Positions 1-7,423 of a stretch of 21,558 nt of DNA are shown here, in pieces; the first letter of the stretch is position 1; each line of letters opens with the position of its first letter. Under the pieces are notes generated by a model that was given only the letters and a program-made list of their open reading frames with translations, had not been told where the DNA came from and did not search any database. Made by a program: the position numbers and the translations under genes. This DNA is from CBDUQI01 sp965369325 (lineage in GTDB: Bacteria; Pseudomonadota; Gammaproteobacteria; Steroidobacterales; JBCBZW01). Where the stretch lies: positions 1-21,558 of the forward strand of contig CBDUQI010000087.1 in NCBI GenBank assembly GCA_965369325.1, given 5' to 3'.

Positions 1-35
1 TAGAATTGGATTCGAACAACATGGGAAATTTAGCC

Positions 36-638
36 ATGATAAGAAAAGGTATCTCTCGCGCGTTAGCCGTGCTTATGCTGTCGGGGTCAGCCATGACCGC
101 GAACGCAGCCGAACTGTCGCTGTCCCCGATCTACCAGACGGTAGAGCTGGGCAATCAGATCATGTTGCTGCTGTACGGTGATTTTCGCGACGAAGCGGTC
201 ATCGGCGGTGGGCTGGATTTGTTTTTTGACGACGATGCATTTGGTTTTGTCAGCTTTGACTTTATGGCGGCAGAGTCGGTCGGTGACGATCCAGACTTCC
301 GTCGTATGCCAGACCTCGTTGATGACGAGCTGAACGGCATTTCATTCGGCAGCTTTGAAGGCATGGACAGCCGCTCGCTCATCGGTATTTTTACCTTTGA
401 TGCGCTGGCGGTCGGCACTTACGACTTCATGATGGCAGCCAACGAAGGTGGCGTAGGCCCCAATGGCGATTTCAATCCAGGCGGCTTCTTCTCGATGGTG
501 TCGGGTCTGGAGATCGACGTGGACTTCAGTGGTGCCATGGTTGAGGTGGTGAGCGCAGCAGTGCCGATCCCGGCAGCCGTATGGTTGATGCTGGGCGGTA
601 TTGGCTTCCTCGTGCGTTTTCGCCGCAAAGACAGCTAA
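36..638 (+). CDS. Secreted cohesin-like protein with VPLPA-CTERM-like sorting tail
   Basis: About 200 residues from the ATG at 36; in-frame ATG 21 and TTG 6 are also possible, and upstream sequence is cut by the window edge. I prefer 36 because MIRKGISRALAVLMLSG directly begins a signal peptide, with likely cleavage after TANA. The mature part is acidic and beta-rich. Its order (a VELGNQ strand, then GGGLDLFFDDDAF, then a late strand IFTFDALAVGTYDF) resembles the cohesin-like fold found in many proteobacterial surface proteins. The end reads VPIPAAVWLMLGGIGFL followed by RFRRK, which is a short motif, a hydrophobic helix and a basic tail, as in VPLPA-CTERM substrates of exosortase/archaeosortase-type enzymes. 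No exosortase gene lies in the window. The partner and role are unknown. A strong terminator follows 20 bases after the stop. The sorting tail is more certain than the cohesin assignment. Confidence 0.75.
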   Translation: MIRKGISRALAVLMLSGSAMTANAAELSLSPIYQTVELGNQIMLLLYGDFRDEAVIGGGLDLFFDDDAFGFVSFDFMAAESVGDDPDFRRMPDLVDDELNGISFGSFEGMDSRSLIGIFTFDALAVGTYDFMMAANEGGVGPNGDFNPGGFFSMVSGLEIDVDFSGAMVEVVSAAVPIPAAVWLMLGGIGFLVRFRRKDS

Positions 639-657
639 TACGCGTCAGGTTAGTTGA

Positions 658-693
658 GGGCCACCCGAGCTTCTGGCTCGGGTGGCCCTTTTT
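658..693 (+). terminator. Strong intrinsic terminator
   Basis: This is a perfect 13-bp GC-rich stem (gggccacccgagc at 658-670, gctcgggtggccc at 676-688) with a 5-base loop, ttctg, followed directly by five T (689-693). It sits 20 bases after the stop of the cohesin-like gene and separates it from atoE. It is the only hairpin in the window with a proper T tract. Confidence 0.9.
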
Positions 694-720
694 GCGTTCG
701 AATAAGCAGTTTTCTACTAT
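692..720 (+). promoter_or_regulatory. Possible sigma-70 promoter for atoE
   Basis: TTGCGT (692-697) and TACTAT (715-720) are separated by exactly 17 bases. They match 3/6 and 4/6 of the -35 and -10 consensus. The site lies just after the terminator and about 90 bases before the atoE start, the right place for a promoter of the atoE-grpB run. It is a by-eye match only; no regulator site was recognised. Confidence 0.3.
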
Positions 721-807
721 TGAGCCTCGCCTGCGATCGCCGGTACGGCTCCATCTCCCCGCCAGTACTTGCGGTGCAATGGTCATCATCCGGAAGGGCA
801 CCTGCAC

Positions 808-2139
808 ATGATCCGAGTTATCGCGGCTTTCTTTACCCGACTGATGCAGCGTTGGATGCCCGACGCTTTTCTCTTCGCACTGTTCCTCACGTTTGTGGTG
901 TTTGCCTGTGGGGTACTGTTTCGCGGGCAGTCGCCGGTGGCAATGATCGACCAGTGGGGCAGCGGCGTATGGAAGCTGCTCTCTTTTTCCATGCAAGTCA
1001 TGGTCACCCTGGTCACTGGCCACGTGTTGGCACAGACCCCACTGGTGCAGCGGCTGCTGCAATCCCTGGCGGGCCGAGTGAGTACACCTGGCCGGGCGAT
1101 TGTGCTGGTGACCGCGATCGCGCTCATCGCGAGTTGGATCAGCTGGGGTTTCGGGCTGATTGTCGGCGCGCTGATTGCACGCGAGGTAGGGCGGCGCGTA
1201 CAGGGTGTGCATTACCCGCTGCTGGTCGCCTCGGCATACTCAGGGCTGCTGGTGTGGCACGCGGGGCTGTCCGGCTCTATTCCGCTTAAGATTGCAGCCG
1301 CCGAAGGCGATGCCGTCAGCGCAGTAATGGGCGGGCACATTATTCCCGTGTCGCAAACCATCTTTAGCTGGCAGGTCATGACCATTACCCTGGTGCTGGC
1401 GATTACCCTCCCGCTGATTAACCGCATGATGATGCCACCGCCGGATCAGGTGATGGCGTTACCGGCGGGCGCCGGCAGCGCGCCGCCGAAGCCGCCCTCT
1501 GAGGGCTTCACCCCCATCACGCCGGCGGAGCGTATTGAGCACAGCCCTGTATTCAGCCTGTTGTTCGGCGCCTTGGCCGGTGCCTACGTGATACGCCATT
1601 TTCTGGGTGGCGGGACGCTTAGCCTGAATACCATCAACCTCATTTTCTTATCGCTGGGGGTCGTGCTGCATGTCACGCCAGCGAACTATCTGGTCGCGCT
1701 TAACGAGGCGATAAAGGGCACGGCGGGGATTGTGCTGCAGTTTCCGTTGTACGCCGGCATCATGGGCATGATGGTGGACTCCGGTTTAGCCGCGTCGGTC
1801 TCAAGCTGGTTCGTGGCGATATCCACCCCAACCACCTTTCCGCTGTTTTCCTTTCTAAGCGCTGGCCTGGTCAATTTTTTTGTGCCCTCTGGTGGCGGCC
1901 AATGGGCGGTGCAGGCGCCGATCATTATTCCTGCGGCGCAAGCGCTGGGGGTTCCACTGAACCAGGCGGCGATGTCGGTCGCGTTTGGCGATGCATGGAC
2001 CAATATGGTGCAGCCTTTCTGGGCGATCCCGCTGCTGGCAATCGCCGGGCTGGGCATCAAGGACATCATGGGGTATTGCACGGTATGCCTGCTTTGGTCT
2101 GGGCTGGTGTATGCCATCGGGATCCTGTTGCTGTTTTAG
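808..2139 (+). CDS. atoE: Short-chain fatty acid transporter, AtoE family
   Basis: An inner-membrane permease of the SCFA_trans family (E. coli AtoE), which takes up short-chain fatty acids such as acetoacetate or butyrate. The product from the ATG at 808 is 443 residues, matching the roughly 440 of E. coli AtoE, and is collinear with it. The N-terminus reads FFTRLMQRWMPDAFLFALFL. It also has SWGFGLIVGALIAREVGRRV, the family-typical NFFVPSGGGQWAVQAP segment and the C-terminal AIPLLAIAGLGIKDIMGYC. About ten or more hydrophobic segments are visible. The start at 808 is chosen over an upstream TTG (769) because ggaaggg lies about 9 bases before it and it aligns with the family N-terminus. No ato catabolic genes (atoA, atoD, atoB) are adjacent, so the substrate is inferred from family only. 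The grpB-like gene follows after 30 bases, probably in the same transcript. Confidence 0.93.
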   Translation: MIRVIAAFFTRLMQRWMPDAFLFALFLTFVVFACGVLFRGQSPVAMIDQWGSGVWKLLSFSMQVMVTLVTGHVLAQTPLVQRLLQSLAGRVSTPGRAIVLVTAIALIASWISWGFGLIVGALIAREVGRRVQGVHYPLLVASAYSGLLVWHAGLSGSIPLKIAAAEGDAVSAVMGGHIIPVSQTIFSWQVMTITLVLAITLPLINRMMMPPPDQVMALPAGAGSAPPKPPSEGFTPITPAERIEHSPVFSLLFGALAGAYVIRHFLGGGTLSLNTINLIFLSLGVVLHVTPANYLVALNEAIKGTAGIVLQFPLYAGIMGMMVDSGLAASVSSWFVAISTPTTFPLFSFLSAGLVNFFVPSGGGQWAVQAPIIIPAAQALGVPLNQAAMSVAFGDAWTNMVQPFWAIPLLAIAGLGIKDIMGYCTVCLLWSGLVYAIGILLLF

Positions 2140-2172
2140 CATTGACCCGCAGCGGCTGGAAGGAGTGACATG

Positions 2173-2685
2173 ATGAGCCTTGGGCTGGCGCCAGGTCAGG
2201 TGTCTTTGGCACAAAGGCACGAGGCCTGGGCTGTGGCCTACCAGCGCGACCGGGCGGCTATTTTGGCGGCTCTCGGAGAGAGCATAGTCGCTGTTGAGCA
2301 CGTCGGCAGCACCTCAATCCCCAATGTCCCCGCGAAACCTATCCTGGACATATTGGTGGGTGTGAACAACTTCGAGGAGGCGCAAATCTGCGTAGCCCCA
2401 ATGCTCGGCATTGGCTACCGCTATCGAGGCGAGTATGGCATCCCGCGGCGCCACTACTTTGTTAAAGGGCAGGCGAGGACGCATCACATCCACATGCTTG
2501 AAATCCACTCGCCCCGGTGGGCCGAGATGTTGCGGTTTCGCGATGCGATGCGGGCAAACAGCAGCCTTGCCGCCGAGTATGCGCGCGAGAAGGTACGCCT
2601 GGCGGAATTACACGCGGACAACCGGCAAGCGTATCAGCGAGGCAAAGACCGCGCCGTCGAACGCATTCTGGCCAAATTGGATTGA
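2173..2685 (+). CDS. GrpB family protein (UPF0157, nucleotidyltransferase-like)
   Basis: A cytosolic protein of about 170 residues of the GrpB/UPF0157 family, which has a nucleotidyltransferase-like fold and no firmly established reaction. The family core is clear: VEHVGSTSIPNVPAKPILDI, with the GSTS loop and the PxLDI acidic strand, then HYFVKG and HHIHMLE downstream. The length is that of a complete single-domain member. A strong ribosome binding site, aggag at 2161-2165, precedes two adjacent ATGs at 2170 and 2173. Spacing (7 bases) favours 2173, but the two cannot be separated with certainty. It follows atoE closely (about 30 bases) and is followed by another nucleotidyltransferase-fold gene, so the run carries two different members of that fold. 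A functional link to fatty acid uptake is not evident. Confidence 0.9.
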   Translation: MSLGLAPGQVSLAQRHEAWAVAYQRDRAAILAALGESIVAVEHVGSTSIPNVPAKPILDILVGVNNFEEAQICVAPMLGIGYRYRGEYGIPRRHYFVKGQARTHHIHMLEIHSPRWAEMLRFRDAMRANSSLAAEYAREKVRLAELHADNRQAYQRGKDRAVERILAKLD

Positions 2686-2802
2686 GCGCCGTTTAGCGAT
2701 GGATTGCCTGCTGTATGGGTGATGCTGTGCCAACGATTGGCGATGTTGGACGTCGTGTCGGATCCGTTGAATATGGCCGTCGGCCGCGAATTGGATAGAT
2801 CT

Positions 2803-3354
2803 ATGGGCGATGATCAGAGAATTATCGAATGGCTCCGCGCTGACGAGCAACGGGTAGAGGCGCTGAAGTTGGCGGCAGCGCTGGATTTGAACGACTGGTG
2901 TATTGCCGCCGGATTCGTCCGCAACCTGGTCTGGGACAAGCTTCACGATCGCCGGGAAACCACGCCGCTGAACGACATTGATCTGATCCATTTTGACCTG
3001 GCATCGAGCTCAAAGGCGCGGGATTCGGCACTCGAGCAAGCACTTCACAGCCAGTCCGCGCTACCTTGGTCGGTCAAGAATCAAGCGCGTATGCATATCC
3101 GTAACGGTGATCCCCAGTACGCCAGCACAGAAGAGGCGATGCGGTATTGGGTGGAGGTCGAGACGGCAATCGGCGCCAGACTTAATTCGCGCGGTGACAT
3201 TGAGCTGGTGGCGCCGTTCGGTGTGGGCGCTTTGTTCGCTTATACGATTACGATGAATCCGCACCGCCTCAAGCCCGCGGATTTTGCGGGCCGCTTGCAT
3301 ACTAAGCGCTGGTTGGAACATTGGCCAAAGCTGCGAGTCGACGGTGGTCATTGA
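2803..3354 (+). CDS. Nucleotidyltransferase family protein (PF06042/DUF925 type)
   Basis: A cytosolic protein of about 183 residues from the ATG at 2803. The family signature is visible: CIAAGFVRNLVWDKLHDR, then TPLNDIDLIHFD. The latter supplies the DxD-type acidic pair expected to bind metal and nucleotide in this nucleotidyltransferase superfamily branch. The C-terminal part (APFGVGALFAYTITMNPHRL) fits the conserved second half. The reaction and acceptor are unknown for the family. The start is uncertain: the frame stays open to TTG 2704, with ATGs at 2743 and 2773. I chose 2803 because the recognisable domain begins there, although no good ribosome binding site is seen before any of them. 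It lies just downstream of the GrpB-like gene and ends 160 bases from the convergent TIR-STAND gene. Confidence 0.82.
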   Translation: MGDDQRIIEWLRADEQRVEALKLAAALDLNDWCIAAGFVRNLVWDKLHDRRETTPLNDIDLIHFDLASSSKARDSALEQALHSQSALPWSVKNQARMHIRNGDPQYASTEEAMRYWVEVETAIGARLNSRGDIELVAPFGVGALFAYTITMNPHRLKPADFAGRLHTKRWLEHWPKLRVDGGH

Positions 3355-3415
3355 GCACGCCTTCGCCGATCACGTCGGTTGTCACGTTCTCCCCGTAACC
3401 CGATTCAGGTACTCA

Positions 3416-3498
3416 ACCGGAAGTTGCTTGCCGACGCCATGCCCGGTTCTTCCGGTACTCCGCACGTGCCGCTTGCGGAAGGCACCGTGCGTTCCGCA
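3416..3498. repeat. Cluster of inverted repeats between convergent genes
   Basis: Three overlapping inverted repeats fill the gap between the nucleotidyltransferase gene and the convergent TIR-STAND gene. They are accggaag (3416-3423) with cttccggt (3449-3456), cgcacgtgcc (3461-3470) with ggcaccgtgcg (3481-3491, one bulged base), and tgcggaa (3474-3480) with ttccgca (3492-3498). The last two are mutually exclusive. There is no T tract on either strand, so this is not a classical intrinsic terminator. It could still end or process transcripts, or be a palindromic repeat of the REP kind. Confidence 0.45.
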
Positions 3499-3513
3499 TC
3501 TGCGCGCAAAGTG

Positions 3514-6500
3514 TCAAGCCTTATCGGATTTTCTTTTCGCCTTCAGTTTCTCGATCGCTGCCTTGACGTCGTCTTCCCAATCGAACTTGATGTCCTTCTC
3601 GGGATCGTAAGGGGGCAGATCGGGATACGGCTCGCCGAGTTGATCCAGAATCGCCTTAGTCTTTTCCAGTTCGTATCGACGGACATAGGGCTCGCCGTCG
3701 GCCCAGGCCCACTTATAGGCTTCGAGCGCATGTCGTGTGGCGGCTCCGCGATGCTCGTCGCCCAGTTCTATCCAGATAAGTGCGAGAATACGGTGAGCCT
3801 TATTTTCGAATCGTGGATGATTCGCAAGATGCAATGCTTCCGCAGCCGCTGCTCGGCGGTCGATGCCGTTGGCCCGGAGCCGTGCCAGCAGCAGGCGTGC
3901 TTCATGGAGTCCTTCGTGTATGGACTTTGATTCTCTATCCATGCGAAGGACTTCGCCAAAACTCTTGATCGCGCGTTGATATTCCCGTCTATCGAGGTGC
4001 CATTCGCCGCGCAAGGTGTGATTCTCCGCGATGCAGGGGCGATTTCGTGACTGGACTGCCAATCGCTCAGCAGCTTGCAGTAATTCCCCGCATAGGTCTT
4101 CACCCCAATAACGGTATCGCGCATACCACGCCTCAGCAGATCCGCCCCGGTAATTAGAACGATGCCAATTTCGACCCATACGATCCAGTTCTTCCCACAG
4201 CGTTTCAGCCTCGGCCCGCCTACCGATTACCGTTGCGCTGGCGAACAGACCGAACCTAGCATTGAAGATATCTACGTTGGAACCGATGTTTTCCGCCAGC
4301 GCAAAAGCGAGGCGTCGGAGGCGAAGCGCTGACGCAAGGCGATTCTGGGCCGGTAAGTTGTTGGCGATGTTCGACAGTCGGGCGCGCAATGCCGGCCAGA
4401 GCTCGTGCTCCAAGGCATGGCGAAGTGATGTGCTTAGGACGACAAGGCTGTCGCGGTGCTGACCAATTTCGTGAAGGGCAATGGCGGCGTCGTTCGCGAA
4501 AACGGCGCCGGTCGTGGTGCTAAGGGTCTCGGGCAGACGATCCCACCCGTCTGGAAATACGTTCTCCATCAATGCAAGAAGTTCGGTATGCGCTTGCAAA
4601 TTAAAGAGGAGCGCACCAGATAGATCCCCGCTAAGAGCGTCGCAAGCCGCCTGCTTTCTGCCCATTCGCAGTAAAGTGCGGACAACTTGAAGTCCGTCGT
4701 GGACATCATCCAGAGTGTCAGCCTGATCGTAGGGGGCGTGTGGTCGCGCGGAGAAATGGTCGACGACCCGTTCGCCAAAGACCTTGGTCTCTTCCGGTCG
4801 CAGTCCCCCCATAACGATTCCGCGCACGACCGGATGCAGATCGTAATGCTTGGCGGTGCCATCGTATTGCAGTAAGCCGCGCGCTTCCAGATCGGCGACG
4901 GTTTTCCACAGCAATTGCGGTGCGATTCGAAGTTCTTGGGGTTGGCGCCTTTCTTCAACGGCCCGTTTGTCGCCTTCCCAATTCCCGATTTCCGCTGGAT
5001 AGTCGAGCATTGCCTTTTTCTCTTTTTCCTCGGAAAGACCCGAAACCGCACTGTCGCTTGGCTCCGGAGGTTCACGAACAACGTTCGGCTCGCGAGGAAG
5101 ATGCGGGTTCAGGGCGCGCATGAGTTCTGCGTCGGCCGCTTCAGACAACAGCGCGAGCGTCGAAAGCAGCGCGCGACTCTTTTCCGGCAAAACAGCGAGG
5201 GCGGATTCTAGGATGTGGTTGCGCTTCTGGCTCAGGTCAAGGTCGGCCAGATTCAGTTGGCCACCACCGTCCGGCATTCTCTCCCAGACGTCGAAATCCC
5301 CGCGCCACGACGCGGGTTGGTTGATCAGGCCGGCAAGCACGCCGATGACCAGCGGATGACAACCACAGTGTTCCTGTACAAAGGCGCGGATGCGCTCGGA
5401 GTTGCCACTGATGTTCCCGCAGCTGTCGGAACGAATAAGCGCTTCGGCATCGGCGGGACGCAGGCCATGAAGCCGTTCGTGAAGGACGCCGGGTATGGCG
5501 GCATTGGCTGTGTTGAGCAGAGCACGCGGGATGAGCCGCGATGTAAGCAATAGCTTGGACGGCGCGGCGGCGGATAGCGCCGTGAGCAGTTCATCGTCCT
5601 CCGGCCGGATCGCGGCACATGGGTTGCGGTTGGCGATTTTGTCTTCGGGGTTTTCGACTTCTTCATCGGAGAGTTCCGCAGCGTCGGAACGGTTGTACGC
5701 GACGAGGATGCGTTCAAGCCCGTCAAAGACGACCAGCCAGGGCCTGTCGCTGAGATTCGCGAGCAGCCGTTCGCCCAACTCGGGCGCCTTCATTTTGTTG
5801 AAGCGCTCGACCGGCTGGCCGCTCATGTAGGCGAGCGCGTACCGGCAGAAGCTCTCGAGTCGCGCGCCTTTTTCATAGAAGGAATACCAGAAGCGGCCAG
5901 CCCAGTCGCTTCTGATCTTGGCGGCGTGCTCGTTGACCCAATGCCAGGTGAGCATGCTCTTCCCGGTCCCGCCGATGGCTTCGAAGAGTAGCATCGCGTG
6001 TGGATCCGAGCGCGCGGCCCAGTCGTCGAGCCGGTCGAGTTCGGCGCGGCGGCCGACAAACTTGTGCGAGCCCAGGTAAGCGGGCTCCGCGTAGAAGGCG
6101 GGCGGTTTGGGGATCGGAGTGGCGACCGGCGGCCGCGTTTCGGGGTCGGGTTCATCTGCGGTCGGCTTCTTACCGGTGATCCCCCAGATCAATTCGGTGA
6201 CGCTCTCCCAGGTGATTCCCTCGCGCAAGTCAAGCCAGTTGCGTTGTTCCAGGATTGCTGGCATTTCGGGCAAACCCGGGGGGGCACCCGGCAGGATCAC
6301 TGGGATGATTCGTTTACCCTGTTTGACTGACTGTTGAAGCAGAACCCGTACTTCCTCGTCCTGCCACGGTCCTGAACCCGCTTCGCCATAGGCTACGATC
6401 GCGGCCTCGGAAGCACTCATGCCCTTCTGGATTTCATCTTGAAATAGTGCGCCAGGCGGGGTTTGCTCGCAGTCCAGCCAGGCTGAGTAGCCCCGTCTGC

Positions 6501-6591
6501 GCAACGCATCCGCCAGCTCGATGACGACCGACTCGTCCCCGCTGTTGTGTGACAGAAAGACGTCGAATTTGTCGGCGGTCATGTCAGTCAT
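3514..6591 (-). CDS. TIR-STAND NTPase with helical/TPR-like C-terminus (candidate anti-phage NLR-like sensor)
   Basis: A 1025-residue cytosolic protein. Residues 8-140 are a TIR domain: FDVFLSHNSGD at 9-19, and W76-x-x-E79 (GPWQDEEV), the position of the catalytic glutamate in NAD-cleaving TIR domains. A proline-rich linker follows. Residues 177-420 are a STAND ATPase: KFVGRRAEL at 177-185, P-loop GGTGKS at 207-212, Walker B LVVFDGLE at 286-293, LLLTSR at 347-352 as the sensor arginine, and CGCHPL at 409-414. Residues about 450-600 look like winged-helix modules, interrupted by a charged low-complexity insert near 505-545 and ending in HYDLHPVVRGIV. The rest (600-1010) is alpha-helical and TPR-like, the expected ligand sensor. 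By family knowledge, ligand binding drives oligomerisation and the TIR then depletes NAD. Phage defence is inferred; only the architecture is seen. ATGs at 6591 and 6582 are both possible. It has no evident operon partner. Confidence 0.9.
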   Translation of the reverse strand: MTDMTADKFDVFLSHNSGDESVVIELADALRRRGYSAWLDCEQTPPGALFQDEIQKGMSASEAAIVAYGEAGSGPWQDEEVRVLLQQSVKQGKRIIPVILPGAPPGLPEMPAILEQRNWLDLREGITWESVTELIWGITGKKPTADEPDPETRPPVATPIPKPPAFYAEPAYLGSHKFVGRRAELDRLDDWAARSDPHAMLLFEAIGGTGKSMLTWHWVNEHAAKIRSDWAGRFWYSFYEKGARLESFCRYALAYMSGQPVERFNKMKAPELGERLLANLSDRPWLVVFDGLERILVAYNRSDAAELSDEEVENPEDKIANRNPCAAIRPEDDELLTALSAAAPSKLLLTSRLIPRALLNTANAAIPGVLHERLHGLRPADAEALIRSDSCGNISGNSERIRAFVQEHCGCHPLVIGVLAGLINQPASWRGDFDVWERMPDGGGQLNLADLDLSQKRNHILESALAVLPEKSRALLSTLALLSEAADAELMRALNPHLPREPNVVREPPEPSDSAVSGLSEEKEKKAMLDYPAEIGNWEGDKRAVEERRQPQELRIAPQLLWKTVADLEARGLLQYDGTAKHYDLHPVVRGIVMGGLRPEETKVFGERVVDHFSARPHAPYDQADTLDDVHDGLQVVRTLLRMGRKQAACDALSGDLSGALLFNLQAHTELLALMENVFPDGWDRLPETLSTTTGAVFANDAAIALHEIGQHRDSLVVLSTSLRHALEHELWPALRARLSNIANNLPAQNRLASALRLRRLAFALAENIGSNVDIFNARFGLFASATVIGRRAEAETLWEELDRMGRNWHRSNYRGGSAEAWYARYRYWGEDLCGELLQAAERLAVQSRNRPCIAENHTLRGEWHLDRREYQRAIKSFGEVLRMDRESKSIHEGLHEARLLLARLRANGIDRRAAAAEALHLANHPRFENKAHRILALIWIELGDEHRGAATRHALEAYKWAWADGEPYVRRYELEKTKAILDQLGEPYPDLPPYDPEKDIKFDWEDDVKAAIEKLKAKRKSDKA

Positions 6592-6925
6592 GATCCATTC
6601 GACCGCCGAATTGAAGTGCTTCAGCCCGAATCATCGCTTATCCCTCGAGTGGCACTGGCCCCGCATCCGGGCAGCGAAGTTGTTCATAGGCGAGGAAGCC
6701 TTTACGGAGTGTTACGTTAATCAATAGCGTAGCATAGGTGCAGGACGGGTCTGGGCGCAGGCGGCGCGATTGTGGTTCATTGTGGCCTTTACCAAGGCGG
6801 GAGCTCACTTCGTCTCAGGGCGCACGGCCGATCAAAATCAAACGACGGTGAGCAGGCCAACCCGTTCGGAGTAATGATGGCGTTGTTGCTACCAGGCGTG
6901 CGAGTACAATATCAGGAGAGCGCAG
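6592..6925. other. Divergent intergenic region, no gene recognised
   Basis: These 334 bases separate the divergent TIR-STAND and SnoaL-like genes and must hold promoters for both. No convincing -35/-10 pair, operator, RNA gene or strong hairpin was found by eye. A short open frame on the plus strand ending at 6727 shows no family features and I do not call it. The only clear signal is the aggag before the SnoaL-like start. Confidence 0.5.
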
Positions 6926-7309
6926 ATGAAACACGACCATGAGTTGAACAAAGAAAATGCAATCGCGTTCTACCGTATGGCCTACTTGGGGAATCCCTCG
7001 GGCGCGGTTGAGCGATACGTCGGCGATGAATACATTCAGCACAACCCGCTGGTTGGAAACGGTAAGCAGCCGTTCGTTGAGTACTTTGAAGAAATGGCCA
7101 GAGACTATCCCGACAAAGACATTGAGTTTGTGCGAGCGATTGCGCAGGGTGATCTGGTGGCGTTGCATACGCATCAGAGATGGCCAGGAAACACGCAATA
7201 TGTGACGATGGATTTCTTTCGCTTTGACGATCTAGGCAAGATCGTGGAGCATTGGGATTCAATGCAGCCAATACCCGATGAGACTAAAAACGGGAATTCC
7301 ATGTACTAG
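6926..7309 (+). CDS. SnoaL-like / NTF2-fold protein (COG4922 type)
   Basis: A 127-residue cytosolic protein with no signal peptide. The pattern is that of SnoaL-like members of the NTF2 fold: an N-terminal helix (ENAIAFYRMAY), the segment YVGDEYIQHNPLVGNGKQPF, then VRAIAQGDLVALHTHQRW and a final strand, FFRFDDLGKIVEHWDSMQPI. The QHNP and EHWD positions are the conserved pocket residues of the COG4922 group, annotated as predicted SnoaL-like aldol-condensation enzymes; the substrate is not known. The start at 6926 has a good ribosome binding site, aggag at 6914-6918, spaced 7 bases. The length is complete. The next gene starts 114 bases downstream with its own ribosome binding site, so this is probably its own unit. 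Confidence 0.88.
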   Translation: MKHDHELNKENAIAFYRMAYLGNPSGAVERYVGDEYIQHNPLVGNGKQPFVEYFEEMARDYPDKDIEFVRAIAQGDLVALHTHQRWPGNTQYVTMDFFRFDDLGKIVEHWDSMQPIPDETKNGNSMY

Positions 7310-7423
7310 CCATTTTGGTTCCTGCGAGATTCCAAGCATTATCCATTAGAGGGCGTCGCCACAATAAGCGCCGGATCTGGTCAGCAAAGGGACCTATCAC
7401 GACGGCGCAGGAGTAAATTACGT

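Noticed and set aside
526..1212. Minus-strand open frame overlapping the terminator and the start of atoE
   Set aside because: It runs through a strong intrinsic terminator and across two real genes, and its composition is low-complexity.
2803..3354. Nucleotidyltransferase plus TIR gene as a toxin-antitoxin or CBASS pair
   Set aside because: The PF06042-type protein lacks the CD-NTase layout, no HEPN partner is present, and the two genes are convergent, not co-transcribed.
3416..3498. Group II intron end or integron attC site
   Set aside because: The inverted repeats do not match the domain V hairpin of group II introns or the R/L boxes of attC, and no reverse transcriptase or integrase is nearby.
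3379..3930. Plus-strand open frame opposite the end of the TIR-STAND gene
   Set aside because: It lies opposite conserved coding sequence, spans the inverted repeats, and has no recognisable domain.
6592..6925. CRISPR array, retron or RNA gene beside the TIR-STAND gene
   Set aside because: No spaced direct repeats, strong stem-loop or reverse transcriptase could be found.
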